From a virus, in the IMG/VR virus record IMGVR_UViG_3300013297_000361, positions 1 to 29,580 of that record: a stretch of 29,580 nucleotides of DNA; one strand, 5' to 3'. The position numbers and the translations under genes were made by a program. Below, piece by piece: positions 1 to 7,832 of this stretch (its first letter is position 1; each line of letters begins with the position of its first letter). The notes below the pieces were generated by a model. The model searched no databases and was not told the origin of the DNA. It saw only the letters and a list, made by a program, of their open reading frames with translations.

Positions 1-306
1 CCGCCCGTCGGTCACGAAGCTGTGGCAGATGCCGCATTTGAACGGTGACGGGCGCCCGATGCGCGCCTCAAAGGTGCACCAGCAATCCTTGCCCTCTTGC
101 CCCGAGCAATAATGGCCAGATTTTAGCAATACGGATGGCGTGAAGGTCGGCTTGTCGTAATTGCCGTTCCATCCCCAAGGATTGGCGCCACCGACGCGGA
201 CGGTGTGCGACGTATCGCAGCCCGGGCACCAGAACGACATGGAGTCGCCGCCATGGCTGCGGATGACCGCGGACATCCGCTCACCATATCCAGTGACGTC
301 AGTCAT
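1..306 (-). CDS. DUF6527 family phage protein (3' end cut by window edge)
   Basis: The visible 102 codons match the DUF6527 pattern: a CPGC zinc-knuckle-like pair near residues 27-30, a WGWNG stretch followed by KPTFTPSV, and a CHSFVTDGR segment at the cut end. The function of the family is unknown; it is frequent in prophages. The start ATG (306-304) overlaps the stop of the preceding 46-residue gene (TGATG), which supports the start and suggests translational coupling. The C-terminus is missing because the window ends. Confidence 0.75.
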   Translation of the reverse strand, partial: MTDVTGYGERMSAVIRSHGGDSMSFWCPGCDTSHTVRVGGANPWGWNGNYDKPTFTPSVLLKSGHYCSGQEGKDCWCTFEARIGRPSPFKCGICHSFVTDGR

Positions 307-446
307 CACAGCCGACCCTTGACCTTGCTCTCGATCGACGCGAGCCGGTCCTTGACCGCGACCAGCTCCTTGCCGATCAGCGCCCGGAAGCCATAGCCAA
401 GCGCGACGCCGACGAGCAGCAATCCAACGGCTTCGAGAATGTTCAT
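306..446 (-). CDS. Small single-span membrane protein, 46 aa
   Basis: Encodes 46 residues: a hydrophobic N-terminal span (about residues 3-24, ILEAVGLLLVGVALGYGF and on) followed by a charged, probably helical tail (KDRLASIESKVKGRL). An AGGAT-type Shine-Dalgarno lies about 8 nt upstream of the ATG. It sits between the DUF4054 gene and the DUF6527 gene and overlaps the latter by one base. The topology would suit a small accessory membrane protein, but no family was recognised. Confidence 0.6.
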   Translation of the reverse strand: MNILEAVGLLLVGVALGYGFRALIGKELVAVKDRLASIESKVKGRL

Positions 447-458
447 CGCCAGATCCTT

Positions 459-920
459 TCAGCGGAAATAATAGGTGCCGTTGCGCAGGTCGTAGGCGTC
501 GTAACAGGGCACCTCGCCGCCCCCGATCACGCGGGGCCCGGCCTTGTTCTTGCGCAGCAGGTCGAAATAGTCCTGGCCATAGATGGTCGATCGCCATCCC
601 CCGGCGACGGCAGCCTTCACGGCATCATCGGAGAAGCGGGCACGGAACGAGCCGGATTGGAAGTCCGTCACCCCTGCGGCCACCATTCCAGTCGCATCGC
701 CGCCCGCGATCTGCACACCCGCGCGCACCATGCGATGCGCTGCGGCGGCCATGATGGCGGGGGCATAATCACCTTCGGTCCACGTCTGATCTACATCGCC
801 GCCGCTGCCGGATGCACCGCTGACGCGATCGAGATAGGCCTGGATCGTGGCATCATCGACCGCGGCGAAGGCGGGATAGATGACCTTCAACTGCGACGGG
901 GTTGGGACGTCATAGGCCAT
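459..920 (-). CDS. DUF4054 head-tail connector-like protein
   Basis: A 153-residue protein. The N-terminal PTPSQLKVIYPAFAAVDDATIQAYLD and the TWTEGDYAPAIMAAAAHRM stretch (about residues 46-64) are typical of DUF4054, a family found next to capsid genes and thought to act at the head-tail joint. The position downstream of capsid genes fits that role. The ATG is not preceded by a convincing Shine-Dalgarno. Instead a 14-bp element shared with two other head genes ends 30 nt upstream (see the repeat at 951-964). The family call is firm; the connector role is inferred from the family and context. Confidence 0.8.
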   Translation of the reverse strand: MAYDVPTPSQLKVIYPAFAAVDDATIQAYLDRVSGASGSGGDVDQTWTEGDYAPAIMAAAAHRMVRAGVQIAGGDATGMVAAGVTDFQSGSFRARFSDDAVKAAVAGGWRSTIYGQDYFDLLRKNKAGPRVIGGGEVPCYDAYDLRNGTYYFR

Positions 921-936
921 GGCGTCTTTTCAGGTG

Positions 937-964
937 CTGACGGCGGGATTGTTACCGCCGTCAG
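937..964. repeat. Perfect 10-bp inverted repeat, 8-nt loop
   Basis: CTGACGGCGG (937-946) and CCGCCGTCAG (955-964) are exact reverse complements separated by 8 nt. It lies between the fibre-like gene (stop at 972) and the DUF4054 gene. No T-run follows on either strand, so it is not a standard intrinsic terminator. The right arm is part of a 14-bp element that recurs at two other head-gene boundaries. Confidence 0.8.
951..964 (-). repeat. 14-bp head-gene element, copy 1 (CTGACGGCGGTAAC)
   Basis: Read on the minus strand this is CTGACGGCGGTAAC, identical to the copies at 7330-7343 and 10788-10801. It lies 30 nt upstream of the DUF4054 start codon and just after the stop of the preceding gene. 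This copy also forms one arm of a perfect hairpin. Confidence 0.8.
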
Positions 965-971
965 TCGCGAA

Positions 972-3900
972 TTAGGCGATCAGTACTTGGTCCGGCTGCA
1001 CGTTGCTTACGTCGGCCGCGGCGCTGAACCGCCATAGATGCTGCAGATACTGCTCGCTTCCCGTGAGCGGGCTGGACGACGGGTTGACGTTCGAACCGAC
1101 CGGATCGGTATAGATCGGCTCGCTATAGACCGCCACTTCCAGAATCCCGGCCGTGCCGTCGAAGAAGCTGACGCCGCCGTTTAGCGGGGCAACGTTGATG
1201 CCACCGGCAGGCGTCGAAAACAGCGCCGTCATGTGGGTTGCGCCGATGCGCAGCTGCGTCGCGGTACCGGCCGTGAGATCCTTGTAATAGAACCATACCT
1301 GATCGCCGACGACGGTGAGCGCCAGCCAGTAGACATGCCCGAGCGCCGCGGCAGACGCAGTTGTGATGCTCGACGTCAGGGCGCTTGCCTGAATGGTCCC
1401 GGTGGTCTTGTTGAAGGTGAAATTATAGTTCCCATAGACGAACATGTTGACGTTCTGCGACGGGATCGATGCAGGCATCTTCGCGCGCATGACCAGCGTT
1501 TGGGCCATAGACGAGCTAGCGACTGCGACATGCTGGCCGCCCACCGTCAGAAGCTTGCCTGCCCCGACGCCGCCAATCATTGGGCGGCCGAACCCGATTA
1601 GCTCCGGCAACTCCGCGCCCGCATAGGTCGGCGTCACGAGCGTCGTCTGGTTGGTGTTCGACACGAACGTGATGTCGTGCATCGAATATGGCGCGACATA
1701 GGTGGGCACGTTCGCATTCGGCGATTTGGCCACGCCGGTATTGAGCGCCGCGACCGACACGCCGGTCAGGCTCGGCATGAAGCCTCGGCCGACACCGCTG
1801 ATTGTGTCGGTTCGGTCGTCGCGGATCATGTGTCCGGACATGTCGCTGAACGGGTCGGCGTCCCATGCCGGGCCGAGCCACAGGTCGAAGGCATCGCCAT
1901 CGGTCGGCGGGTTCGGCGAACTCTGCAGGTGCAAGCGAACCTGATTGGCAGACACGCCGGTCTGGTCGCCCCCCGTGATCGTCCAACGGCTGTTGGTCGA
2001 ACCAGCGATGTAGGCCACGAAGCGCAGCCACCAGCTACCGGTGAGGACGAGATTGCCTGTGAGGCTCAGCGTCGCGATGATGTCGTTATGATTGCTCGGG
2101 TCGCGGATCGCGCTGACGAGTGAGGGGCCGACACTGTCGGAGGTGGCGGCACGAACAAAGCTGGGGGCAGCCTGAACGCCGCCGACCGCCGTCGGATGGA
2201 CGAAGCCGGCATCGAGTTGCAGCCCCTCGTTCGCGACGTGAACCGCGCCGGGAGTGACGGCGCACCAATCGGCGGCACCCTTGCGGACTTCGGTCTGCCA
2301 ATTCGACGGCCCGTAGTAATAGGGACCGATCAGCATGTTGTTGATCGTGCTGATGAGGTAGCGGACGCCGCCGTTGCGCGAGGTCAGGCCGGTTGCCGGG
2401 TCAACATAGCTGTTGAGCGCCGCGAGACCGCCGGTCGTGCCCGAGCCCGTGAGGGCGCCGAACATGTGATAGTTGAGGTCCTTGGCATAATGCTTGCCGA
2501 GGATATTGCCGACGGCATCCGCCTGACCCTGCCACCACATGACGTAGCGATAGCTTCCGCCCGTCACCGCGATGATGTTGTTGAGCCGCGTTACGTTGAC
2601 GTTGCCGCCGAGCGGCTGCCAGCTTGCCTGGCTCGTTCCAGCAACCGCGTGCGAGGCCATCGCCTGATTGCGCCCACGGATCTGCGCCATCTTGGAAAGA
2701 TACATAGCGTGGCCCGGGCCGGGGTGATTGGCCGTTCCAGGCTGCTCCCAGACCACGCCGACCAGCGACGCCTGACTATAGGAATCCGAGGTCGCGAACG
2801 TACGGCAATAGGCCAGCGCGTTGATGTCCGTGGTGGTCAGGCCGGCGGCGGCCAGGGTGGTGCCTGACGTGAAGATGGAGTTGGCCATCAGGCTTTGGCC
2901 GTGGGCAAGCGTCTGGTCGCCTGCACCGATGCTCAAAGTGCCAGCGAAGGTCGACCAGGTCGATGCATCCGTCGACATGTCGACGTATCCCCAGCCGAAG
3001 CGGCCGGGCACGTCGAAGGGGATGGCCGTCGTGACGACCGTGACCTGATAAGCCGCGATCGGGCCGACCTGCAGGCCAGTGGTCTTGTCGCGGAGCCGGA
3101 CCCAAATCCAGCCGTTTGCCGTGACCGACACCGGGTAGTTGACCGTCGCCTTGCCGACGCTGAAGACCGAACCGGTCTCGGTATCGCACTGATAGGTGTG
3201 GTCGTTGAGGATGCCAGCCGGCTGGTCCGTCGGACGCGTGAACGTGGCGGCGGCGATCGTCGGCGCGGTGATCGTGTTGGACGTCGCCGGTGAGCCGGAT
3301 CCTGCGCCGTTGGTCGCTACAACCTGACAGGTGATGCTCGCGCCGCTGTCCGCGGGAACATAGGTATAGGTCGATGCTGTCGCGCCAGAGATAGCCGAGG
3401 CGCCGCGATACCATTGATAGGTATAGCTCGACGGGCTGTTCGACCATGTTCCTGTCGTAGACGTGAGCGGGCTCGCCGTGGTGCCGCTGCCAGAGATCGC
3501 TGGAGCGACGGAGTTGACCGGGACGACAGCAGCCGCCGCGATGACCGCCGCCGTGCCCGGGCTCGTCGCTGGCGTCGAACCGCCTGTATTCGTCGCGGTG
3601 ACAATGCAGGTGATCACGTTGCCGATGTCACCAACGACGGGGACGTAGGTGTTGGAGTTGGTGCCGACGTTGGCCGCGCCCGACTTCCACTGGTAGGCAT
3701 AGCCCGACGGAGAGCCAGTCCATGTGCCGTTCGATACGGTGAGCGTCTGCCCTACCTGCGCGGTGCCGGTGATGGCGGGCAGCACAGTGTTGACGGGCGC
3801 GGCGACACCGCCGACGGGCACGCTTGTGGTCGCCCCGGTCGAATCCTCGACGAACAGCGTCCAGAGCAGCGAACCGTCGCCCTGCGCCACGCCCGCCGCG

Positions 3901-4208
3901 CGGAAGCCCTTCGGGGTCGGATTGATGCCGAGAGCCTGTTGCTGGATCGCATAGGCGCTGGCAGCGGTGACGATGATGTAGGTCAGCAGACTTTCGCCCG
4001 TGCTGGGAAGCCGCTCGCGCAGGATGACCAGATTGGTGTCGGCTGGCAGCGCGCTATGAGAAAGCTTGCCGTTCGAATAGCCGAAGCCCTGCGTCCCGCC
4101 GTTCGCGATCTCGACGACCGATCCCGCCGTCTGACCCGACACAGCAGCCGCGAACGGCTTGCCGAGGACGCCGCTGGAAAGCGAGACGGTGAGAGTGTTC
4201 AGGGCCAT
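972..4208 (-). CDS. Large fibre/decoration protein: Ig-like repeats, SGNH esterase-like domain, LamG-like C-terminus
   Basis: A 1078-residue protein. Residues 139-225 and 230-315 are two Ig-like repeats of the phage-surface type (GTWTGSPSGYAYQW and GTWSNSPSSYTYQW cores). Residues about 425-690 look like an SGNH/sialate O-acetylesterase domain: HGQS at 436-439 (candidate nucleophile S439), a WWQGQAD block at 558-564, and D666/H671 in a late D...HP block. Residues about 880-1035 resemble a LamG/concanavalin-like lectin fold. A good AAGGAC ribosome site precedes the ATG. Expected role: surface binding and de-acetylation of host polysaccharide. It lies inside the head-gene cluster, between capsid and connector genes, so it may decorate the head rather than the tail. 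Domain calls rest on motifs read by eye. Confidence 0.75.
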   Translation of the reverse strand: MALNTLTVSLSSGVLGKPFAAAVSGQTAGSVVEIANGGTQGFGYSNGKLSHSALPADTNLVILRERLPSTGESLLTYIIVTAASAYAIQQQALGINPTPKGFRAAGVAQGDGSLLWTLFVEDSTGATTSVPVGGVAAPVNTVLPAITGTAQVGQTLTVSNGTWTGSPSGYAYQWKSGAANVGTNSNTYVPVVGDIGNVITCIVTATNTGGSTPATSPGTAAVIAAAAVVPVNSVAPAISGSGTTASPLTSTTGTWSNSPSSYTYQWYRGASAISGATASTYTYVPADSGASITCQVVATNGAGSGSPATSNTITAPTIAAATFTRPTDQPAGILNDHTYQCDTETGSVFSVGKATVNYPVSVTANGWIWVRLRDKTTGLQVGPIAAYQVTVVTTAIPFDVPGRFGWGYVDMSTDASTWSTFAGTLSIGAGDQTLAHGQSLMANSIFTSGTTLAAAGLTTTDINALAYCRTFATSDSYSQASLVGVVWEQPGTANHPGPGHAMYLSKMAQIRGRNQAMASHAVAGTSQASWQPLGGNVNVTRLNNIIAVTGGSYRYVMWWQGQADAVGNILGKHYAKDLNYHMFGALTGSGTTGGLAALNSYVDPATGLTSRNGGVRYLISTINNMLIGPYYYGPSNWQTEVRKGAADWCAVTPGAVHVANEGLQLDAGFVHPTAVGGVQAAPSFVRAATSDSVGPSLVSAIRDPSNHNDIIATLSLTGNLVLTGSWWLRFVAYIAGSTNSRWTITGGDQTGVSANQVRLHLQSSPNPPTDGDAFDLWLGPAWDADPFSDMSGHMIRDDRTDTISGVGRGFMPSLTGVSVAALNTGVAKSPNANVPTYVAPYSMHDITFVSNTNQTTLVTPTYAGAELPELIGFGRPMIGGVGAGKLLTVGGQHVAVASSSMAQTLVMRAKMPASIPSQNVNMFVYGNYNFTFNKTTGTIQASALTSSITTASAAALGHVYWLALTVVGDQVWFYYKDLTAGTATQLRIGATHMTALFSTPAGGINVAPLNGGVSFFDGTAGILEVAVYSEPIYTDPVGSNVNPSSSPLTGSEQYLQHLWRFSAAADVSNVQPDQVLIA

Positions 4209-4221
4209 CGTTCGTCCTTGC

Positions 4222-4256
4222 GAAAAGGGCCGCCTCGCGGTGAGGCGAAGCGGCCC
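4222..4256 (-). terminator. Intrinsic terminator or attenuator between capsid genes and fibre gene
   Basis: A 7-bp outer stem (4227-4233 with 4250-4256, GGGCCGC/GCGGCCC), with further pairing possible inside, is followed on the minus strand by TTTT (4226-4223). It sits between the end of the coiled-coil gene and the fibre-gene ribosome site. The T-run is short, so partial termination is more likely than a complete stop. Confidence 0.55.
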
Positions 4257-4281
4257 AAGTCATCCACGGCGGGGGATTGGG

Positions 4282-4707
4282 TCAGGCGGTGCGCTTCGCG
4301 TCCGGTGCGGCTCCCGCGATGTCCGCCCGGGTGACGTCCTGGCCGACGAGAGCGGAGACCGCCTCGACCTTGGGATCGCCGCCCTGCGTCCAGTGCGCGT
4401 CGTTGCCGTGATCCAGACCCGCAACCGCATCCTTGACCAGATACGGCTTGAGCTTGGCGTTCGCGGCGTCGAGCTGGTCGGTCAGATCGGAAACCTGCTG
4501 CTGCAGCTCCGCAACCTGCTCGGTCAGCGCCCCGTTCGCAGCGTCGAGCTCGTCGGCGTGCGCGGCCGGCTTGCCGAAGTCGGGAAGCGCGCCCTCGATC
4601 GTATCTTCGTCGATCTCCCGGCTTTCGCCAGGCTCGAGCCAGACCGTCGCGCCGCCCTTGATGTTGACGCCGCGCGGGCCGGGCTGGTGGTTGGTGAAGG
4701 TCTTCAT
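4282..4707 (-). CDS. Coiled-coil phage structural-region protein, 141 aa
   Basis: No family was recognised with certainty. The N-terminal half (KTFTNHQPGPRGVNIKGG...) resembles short beta-rich phage proteins. Residues about 52-88 form a clear coiled coil with regular leucine/valine heptads (ELDAANGALTEQVAELQQQ and on). The C-terminus carries a short VEAVSALVGQDVTRADI-type motif seen in Mu-like accessory proteins. The start at 4707 has an AAGGAG ribosome site; a longer in-frame extension overlaps the capsid gene and was rejected. Directly after the major capsid gene, a small head accessory or fibre-attachment role is plausible but unproven. Confidence 0.6.
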   Translation of the reverse strand: MKTFTNHQPGPRGVNIKGGATVWLEPGESREIDEDTIEGALPDFGKPAAHADELDAANGALTEQVAELQQQVSDLTDQLDAANAKLKPYLVKDAVAGLDHGNDAHWTQGGDPKVEAVSALVGQDVTRADIAGAAPDAKRTA

Positions 4708-4720
4708 CGTCCCTGCTCCT

Positions 4721-5650
4721 TCAAATGCCGTCGCGGTAGGACATCGTCTTGGGACGATAGATTTCGAGCTGACCGACGTTCGCGATGCCGTCGATGCGCC
4801 AGGACATCGAGGAGGTCGGGAATTCGGGCAGGAACTCGAACAGGCCCGGCAGGAAGAATTCGAGGTTGCCCGGATCCTTCTCGTAGGCGACCATGCGCGC
4901 CGTGCCGGATGCGCCTGCGGTGGCAAGCTCGCGGCTGGGGCGGATGTCCAGCGGCTGGTTGGTGATCGCCGTGTAGCTGTTGTTCTCCTTGATGAACGTC
5001 AGCAGCGAGTCGCCCGTGTTGGTGAGCTGCGTGTTGTTCATGAAGAGGAACTTCGACGTCGGCAGCAGCAGCGCGTTCGGCATCGCCGTCTCGCCGCTGT
5101 TCGTGATCACGTCGGTGAGGACGGTGTTCACGTCGGCGAGGATTTGCGCAGGCGTCGCCGTGCCCCACGAACCGGTCGGCGCATTCGCCGTCGGCACGCC
5201 CGCATTGTTGATCAGGCCGGTGAAGTTCTTGACCGTCGAGCCACGGATGACCTTGTCGTAGATGAACTTCTCGGCGACCTTGCGGGCACCGTCGGCCTTC
5301 TTGCTGTCGAGCGGCAAGCCCATGCGTGAGGCGCGATTGACCTCCTGCAGGCTGAGTTCGTAGCCCGCACCGCCCAGGAAGAAGTTCGACGTGCCCTGCT
5401 GCAGGTTCATGCCCACATTGGGAATGTCGAAGCCCTTGCCCGACAGGTAATGCATGGCGCCGGCCAGATCACCCGAATGGATGAGAGTGCCGATGTCCCA
5501 CATATCGCCTTCGGTGTTGACGGGGACGAGCCCGGCATAATCGAACGACGGGTACTTCTGTTCGAGTACCACCGAATGCATGCGGTACAGCGGAGGCGTG
5601 ATGAAACCCGCCGCCTGCTGCGCGTCCGCGAAAATACGACCTTCCTTCAT
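4721..5650 (-). CDS. Major capsid protein, DUF2184 family
   Basis: A 309-residue protein matching the DUF2184 major capsid family (HK97-like fold) in length and pattern. It has an N-terminal FITPPLYRMHSVVLEQKYPS region, a central YELSLQEVNRASRMGLPLD segment, a GLINNAGVPT motif typical of the HK97 P-domain, and a C-terminal WRIDGIANVGQLEIYRPKTM strand. It forms the icosahedral shell. A GGGGCAAGGACC ribosome site supports the start. It is preceded by the cement protein and the DUF2213 protease, the usual order for this head module. Confidence 0.88.
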   Translation of the reverse strand: MKEGRIFADAQQAAGFITPPLYRMHSVVLEQKYPSFDYAGLVPVNTEGDMWDIGTLIHSGDLAGAMHYLSGKGFDIPNVGMNLQQGTSNFFLGGAGYELSLQEVNRASRMGLPLDSKKADGARKVAEKFIYDKVIRGSTVKNFTGLINNAGVPTANAPTGSWGTATPAQILADVNTVLTDVITNSGETAMPNALLLPTSKFLFMNNTQLTNTGDSLLTFIKENNSYTAITNQPLDIRPSRELATAGASGTARMVAYEKDPGNLEFFLPGLFEFLPEFPTSSMSWRIDGIANVGQLEIYRPKTMSYRDGI

Positions 5651-5664
5651 GGTCCTTGCCCCTC

Positions 5665-6126
5665 TTACGAACGCGTGACGCGAAGGCGGACGATGGCGCC
5701 GGATGCGGCGGCTTCGTCGAATTTCGCGGGGATGAGCGTGTTGCTGGACGACACGTTGGTGATGGCACCAGCGCTCGTCACATAGGCCTGGTCGCCAGCG
5801 GCAACGGCGGCGCCCGCGGTCACGAAGATCACGCCTTCGTTGAGCAGGCCGGCGGTCGCATACTGCTGGTAGATGTCGGCCGTGGTCTGATCCAGGGTCG
5901 GCACGACGCCGGCATCGGCGATCGTGATTCCCATGAACTTGCCGGCGGCGGGAGTGGCGGTGCAGCCGCGATCGGTGGCACCGCGAAAAGCGGCCTTACC
6001 GAAGGCGATGCCCGCCGCGTCCTCTACGGTGCGGCTGAGGCGATTGCTCTCCTCGCCATTGGCAACCATGCCGGGGAAGCCCGCGACATAGTCGGTGAGA
6101 GTGGAATTCTGGACGATGAACGACAT
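5665..6126 (-). CDS. Structural cement / capsid decoration protein (Gp24-like)
   Basis: A 153-residue protein. The opening SFIVQNSTLTDYVAGFPGMVANGE, the central DxTTADIYQQYATAGLLNEGVIFV, and the AAVAAGDQAYVTSAGAITN beta motif match structural cement (Gp24-type, DUF2190-related) proteins that bind the outside of the capsid lattice and stabilise it. A GGGAGG ribosome site precedes the ATG. Its position between protease and capsid genes is standard for this module. Family assignment is good; the cement role is inferred from the family. Confidence 0.75.
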   Translation of the reverse strand: MSFIVQNSTLTDYVAGFPGMVANGEESNRLSRTVEDAAGIAFGKAAFRGATDRGCTATPAAGKFMGITIADAGVVPTLDQTTADIYQQYATAGLLNEGVIFVTAGAAVAAGDQAYVTSAGAITNVSSSNTLIPAKFDEAAASGAIVRLRVTRS

Positions 6127-6141
6127 GTCGTGGGCCTCCCT

Positions 6142-7296
6142 TTATGCGTTCGCGGCGATGGCGGGCTGGCGCCATGCGTCGGAGACCTTGGCGCGGCGCT
6201 TGGCCCGGTCGCCCTCGATGTCGAGGCCGTCGCTGTGGGCGACGCTGTTGGCGATGATGTCGACCATGACGTCGCGATCCTCGACCTTGATGTCGGCGGT
6301 CAGGCTGTCGAACGCGATCGCGACATGCTCGTCGCTGTAAGCCTTGGCCTTGTCGCCCATCTTGCTGTCGACCACGGCGCGCATGATGGCGTCGGTGGTG
6401 GCATTATCCGCCACCTTGACGCCCAGCTTCTTGGCCTTGAAGTTCGCGACCCTGTGCGCCGCGTCGCGCTGAGCCTGCTTGGCAGGATCATTCGCATCCG
6501 CCAGCTGGCCCTTCAGCTTCTCGATCTCGGCATCCTTGGCGACGATGGTCGCTTCGGCTGCCACGACCTTCGCGTCGGCGGCGGTGACCTTGCCGAGTGC
6601 TTCATCGCGAGCCGCAAGCAGGGTGTCGATCGTCGCGATGGCGGTATCGACATTGGCGACATCGACGTGCAGCCCGTCGATCAGCTTGGTTTTAGACACG
6701 GGCTTCTCCTTGTTGAAGCTGTCGAGAAAGGATGATGGGGCGGCGTCGCAGAGGGCGGCGTCCTTGATGGCGCACGACGGACCGGCACGGCCGCGATCGA
6801 CCAGCGCGATATGGTTTCCCTTGATGGACTTCTGCCGGGCCTGGCATTTCGTGCCGTCGGTCGCAGTGAAGTCGCCGAATTCCAGATCGGAGGTGTAGCC
6901 GTTGGAAAGCTCGCGCTTGCCGGCGTTGATCTTGTCGATGGCCGACTGGTCGGTCACCATCAGGTCGAAGGCGAGATGATCGCCGTCGCGCATCGCGCCC
7001 ATGATCGTACCCCGGCTCAGGTCGCGCCAATTCTGGGCGTTTACCTGCGTCGTGGGGTGATCGTCGGTGATCGGCTTGCCGATGAAGCTGTGAACCGCCG
7101 CCTTGTCGAAGACGGTGGCCTCGTCGCGCAGGACGTTGATCAGGCCAGCGTCGCGCAGTCCGTGGGCGTTCTCGGGATCGACTTCGGTGCCGTCATATTG
7201 GTAAACCCCGACCCTTGCGGCGCGGGCACGAACGGCCAAAAAGCCGTCCGAAGTCAGCTTGGGCGCGTCGAGCGTGAGGCGGTCCGAAAGGAACAT
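6142..7296 (-). CDS. DUF2213 prohead protease with C-terminal scaffold-like region
   Basis: A 384-residue protein. Residues 1-180 match DUF2213: KPITDDHP (H80), RELSNGY (S131) and GNHIALVDRGRAG (H162), giving candidate Ser/His protease residues. Residues about 200-285 are a low-complexity alanine/lysine coiled coil, as expected for a scaffold fused to the protease. The C-terminus is helical and charged. In the head module such proteins guide shell assembly and then process it. The start lacks a clear Shine-Dalgarno and is immediately preceded by a hairpin and, 33 nt upstream, by the 14-bp element. Confidence 0.8.
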   Translation of the reverse strand: MFLSDRLTLDAPKLTSDGFLAVRARAARVGVYQYDGTEVDPENAHGLRDAGLINVLRDEATVFDKAAVHSFIGKPITDDHPTTQVNAQNWRDLSRGTIMGAMRDGDHLAFDLMVTDQSAIDKINAGKRELSNGYTSDLEFGDFTATDGTKCQARQKSIKGNHIALVDRGRAGPSCAIKDAALCDAAPSSFLDSFNKEKPVSKTKLIDGLHVDVANVDTAIATIDTLLAARDEALGKVTAADAKVVAAEATIVAKDAEIEKLKGQLADANDPAKQAQRDAAHRVANFKAKKLGVKVADNATTDAIMRAVVDSKMGDKAKAYSDEHVAIAFDSLTADIKVEDRDVMVDIIANSVAHSDGLDIEGDRAKRRAKVSDAWRQPAIAANA

Positions 7297-7297
7297 G

Positions 7298-7314
7298 GCG
7301 GCATGAATTGCCGC
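7298..7314 (-). repeat. 6-bp inverted repeat next to the DUF2213 start codon
   Basis: GCGGCA (7298-7303) and TGCCGC (7309-7314) pair across a 5-nt loop. The base of the stem is one nucleotide from the ATG of the DUF2213 gene, where a ribosome site would normally be. It could limit initiation, but so short a stem in GC-rich DNA could be chance. Confidence 0.4.
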
Positions 7315-7329
7315 TCATGGTGCGCGCGT

Positions 7330-7343
7330 GTTACCGCCGTCAG
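7330..7343 (-). repeat. 14-bp head-gene element, copy 2 (CTGACGGCGGTAAC)
   Basis: Identical to the copies at 951-964 and 10788-10801. It starts one base after the TAA stop of the DUF433 gene, and its end lies 33 nt before the DUF2213 start codon. Confidence 0.8.
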
Positions 7344-7344
7344 A

Positions 7345-7533
7345 TTAGGCGCGGAATTTCAGCGCCGTGTCGATCTGGTCGTCGGTGATCCAGGGGAATT
7401 GATCCTTGACCCATTCCCGTCCGCCTTCCGGGTCTGCGATCATCCGTTTCACCTGCGTGACCGGCATGCGGGTGCCCGCGAGGCAGTAGGCGCCACTCAT
7501 GGTGTCGGGCCGGCGGGTGACGCCGGAACTCAC
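7345..7533 (-). CDS. DUF433-like small protein, 62 aa
   Basis: Residues 12-60 (SGAYCLAGTRMPVTQVKRMI ... DQFPWITDDQIDTALKF) follow the DUF433 pattern, a small helix-rich fold found in antitoxin-like and DNA-binding proteins. The GTG start overlaps the stop of the upstream gene (GTGA) and has a GGAGG site; an alternative ATG at residue 12 would keep the whole domain. There is no obvious toxin partner beside it. It lies between the minor head gene and the protease gene, so it looks like an accessory insertion in the head module. Function unknown. Confidence 0.6.
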   Translation of the reverse strand: MSSGVTRRPDTMSGAYCLAGTRMPVTQVKRMIADPEGGREWVKDQFPWITDDQIDTALKFRA

Positions 7534-7832
7534 CCCTCCTCCGCGAGCGCTGCGTCGATCATGGCGGTGAAGATATTACCGCACCCACGCCGTGAGCTCT
7601 GGTCCTCGAGATAGTTGGGCGCGATGACGCCCGCCTTTAGCATCCCCTCCGTCGGCTCGCGCATGGCGGCGAGGACGTGCTTGATGATCTCGGGCACGGG
7701 CATTTCGCCATCGAAGTTGAACACGCCAGTTTCGGGATGGCGGTCGGTCAGATAGCTTCCGGACCATTCCACCCGCTCCTTGCAGGCCTCGTATATCGCC
7801 GCTGTCAGGCGCTCGATCATGGGGTTAGGCAT
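7530..7832 (-). CDS. Uncharacterised phage protein, 100 aa
   Basis: A small acidic protein starting MPNPMIERLTAAIYEACKE, with an EIIKHVLAAMREPTEGML segment. This pattern recurs in many small phage proteins of unknown role (ERLTxAI ... AMREPTEGM). The ATG has a GGAG ribosome site, and both ends overlap neighbours, indicating translational coupling with the genes at 7345 and 7825. No enzymatic motif is visible. Confidence 0.6.
   Translation of the reverse strand: MPNPMIERLTAAIYEACKERVEWSGSYLTDRHPETGVFNFDGEMPVPEIIKHVLAAMREPTEGMLKAGVIAPNYLEDQSSRRGCGNIFTAMIDAALAEEG

Noticed and set aside
937-964. Intrinsic terminator after the fibre gene
   Set aside because: The hairpin is perfect, but no T-run follows on either strand; kept as an inverted repeat instead.
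5656-6735. 359-codon plus-strand open frame
   Set aside because: Antisense to the cement and DUF2213 genes; composition typical of a shadow frame.
7345-7533. Toxin-antitoxin pair
   Set aside because: DUF433-like proteins can be antitoxins, but neither neighbour shows a toxin motif such as PIN or RelE.
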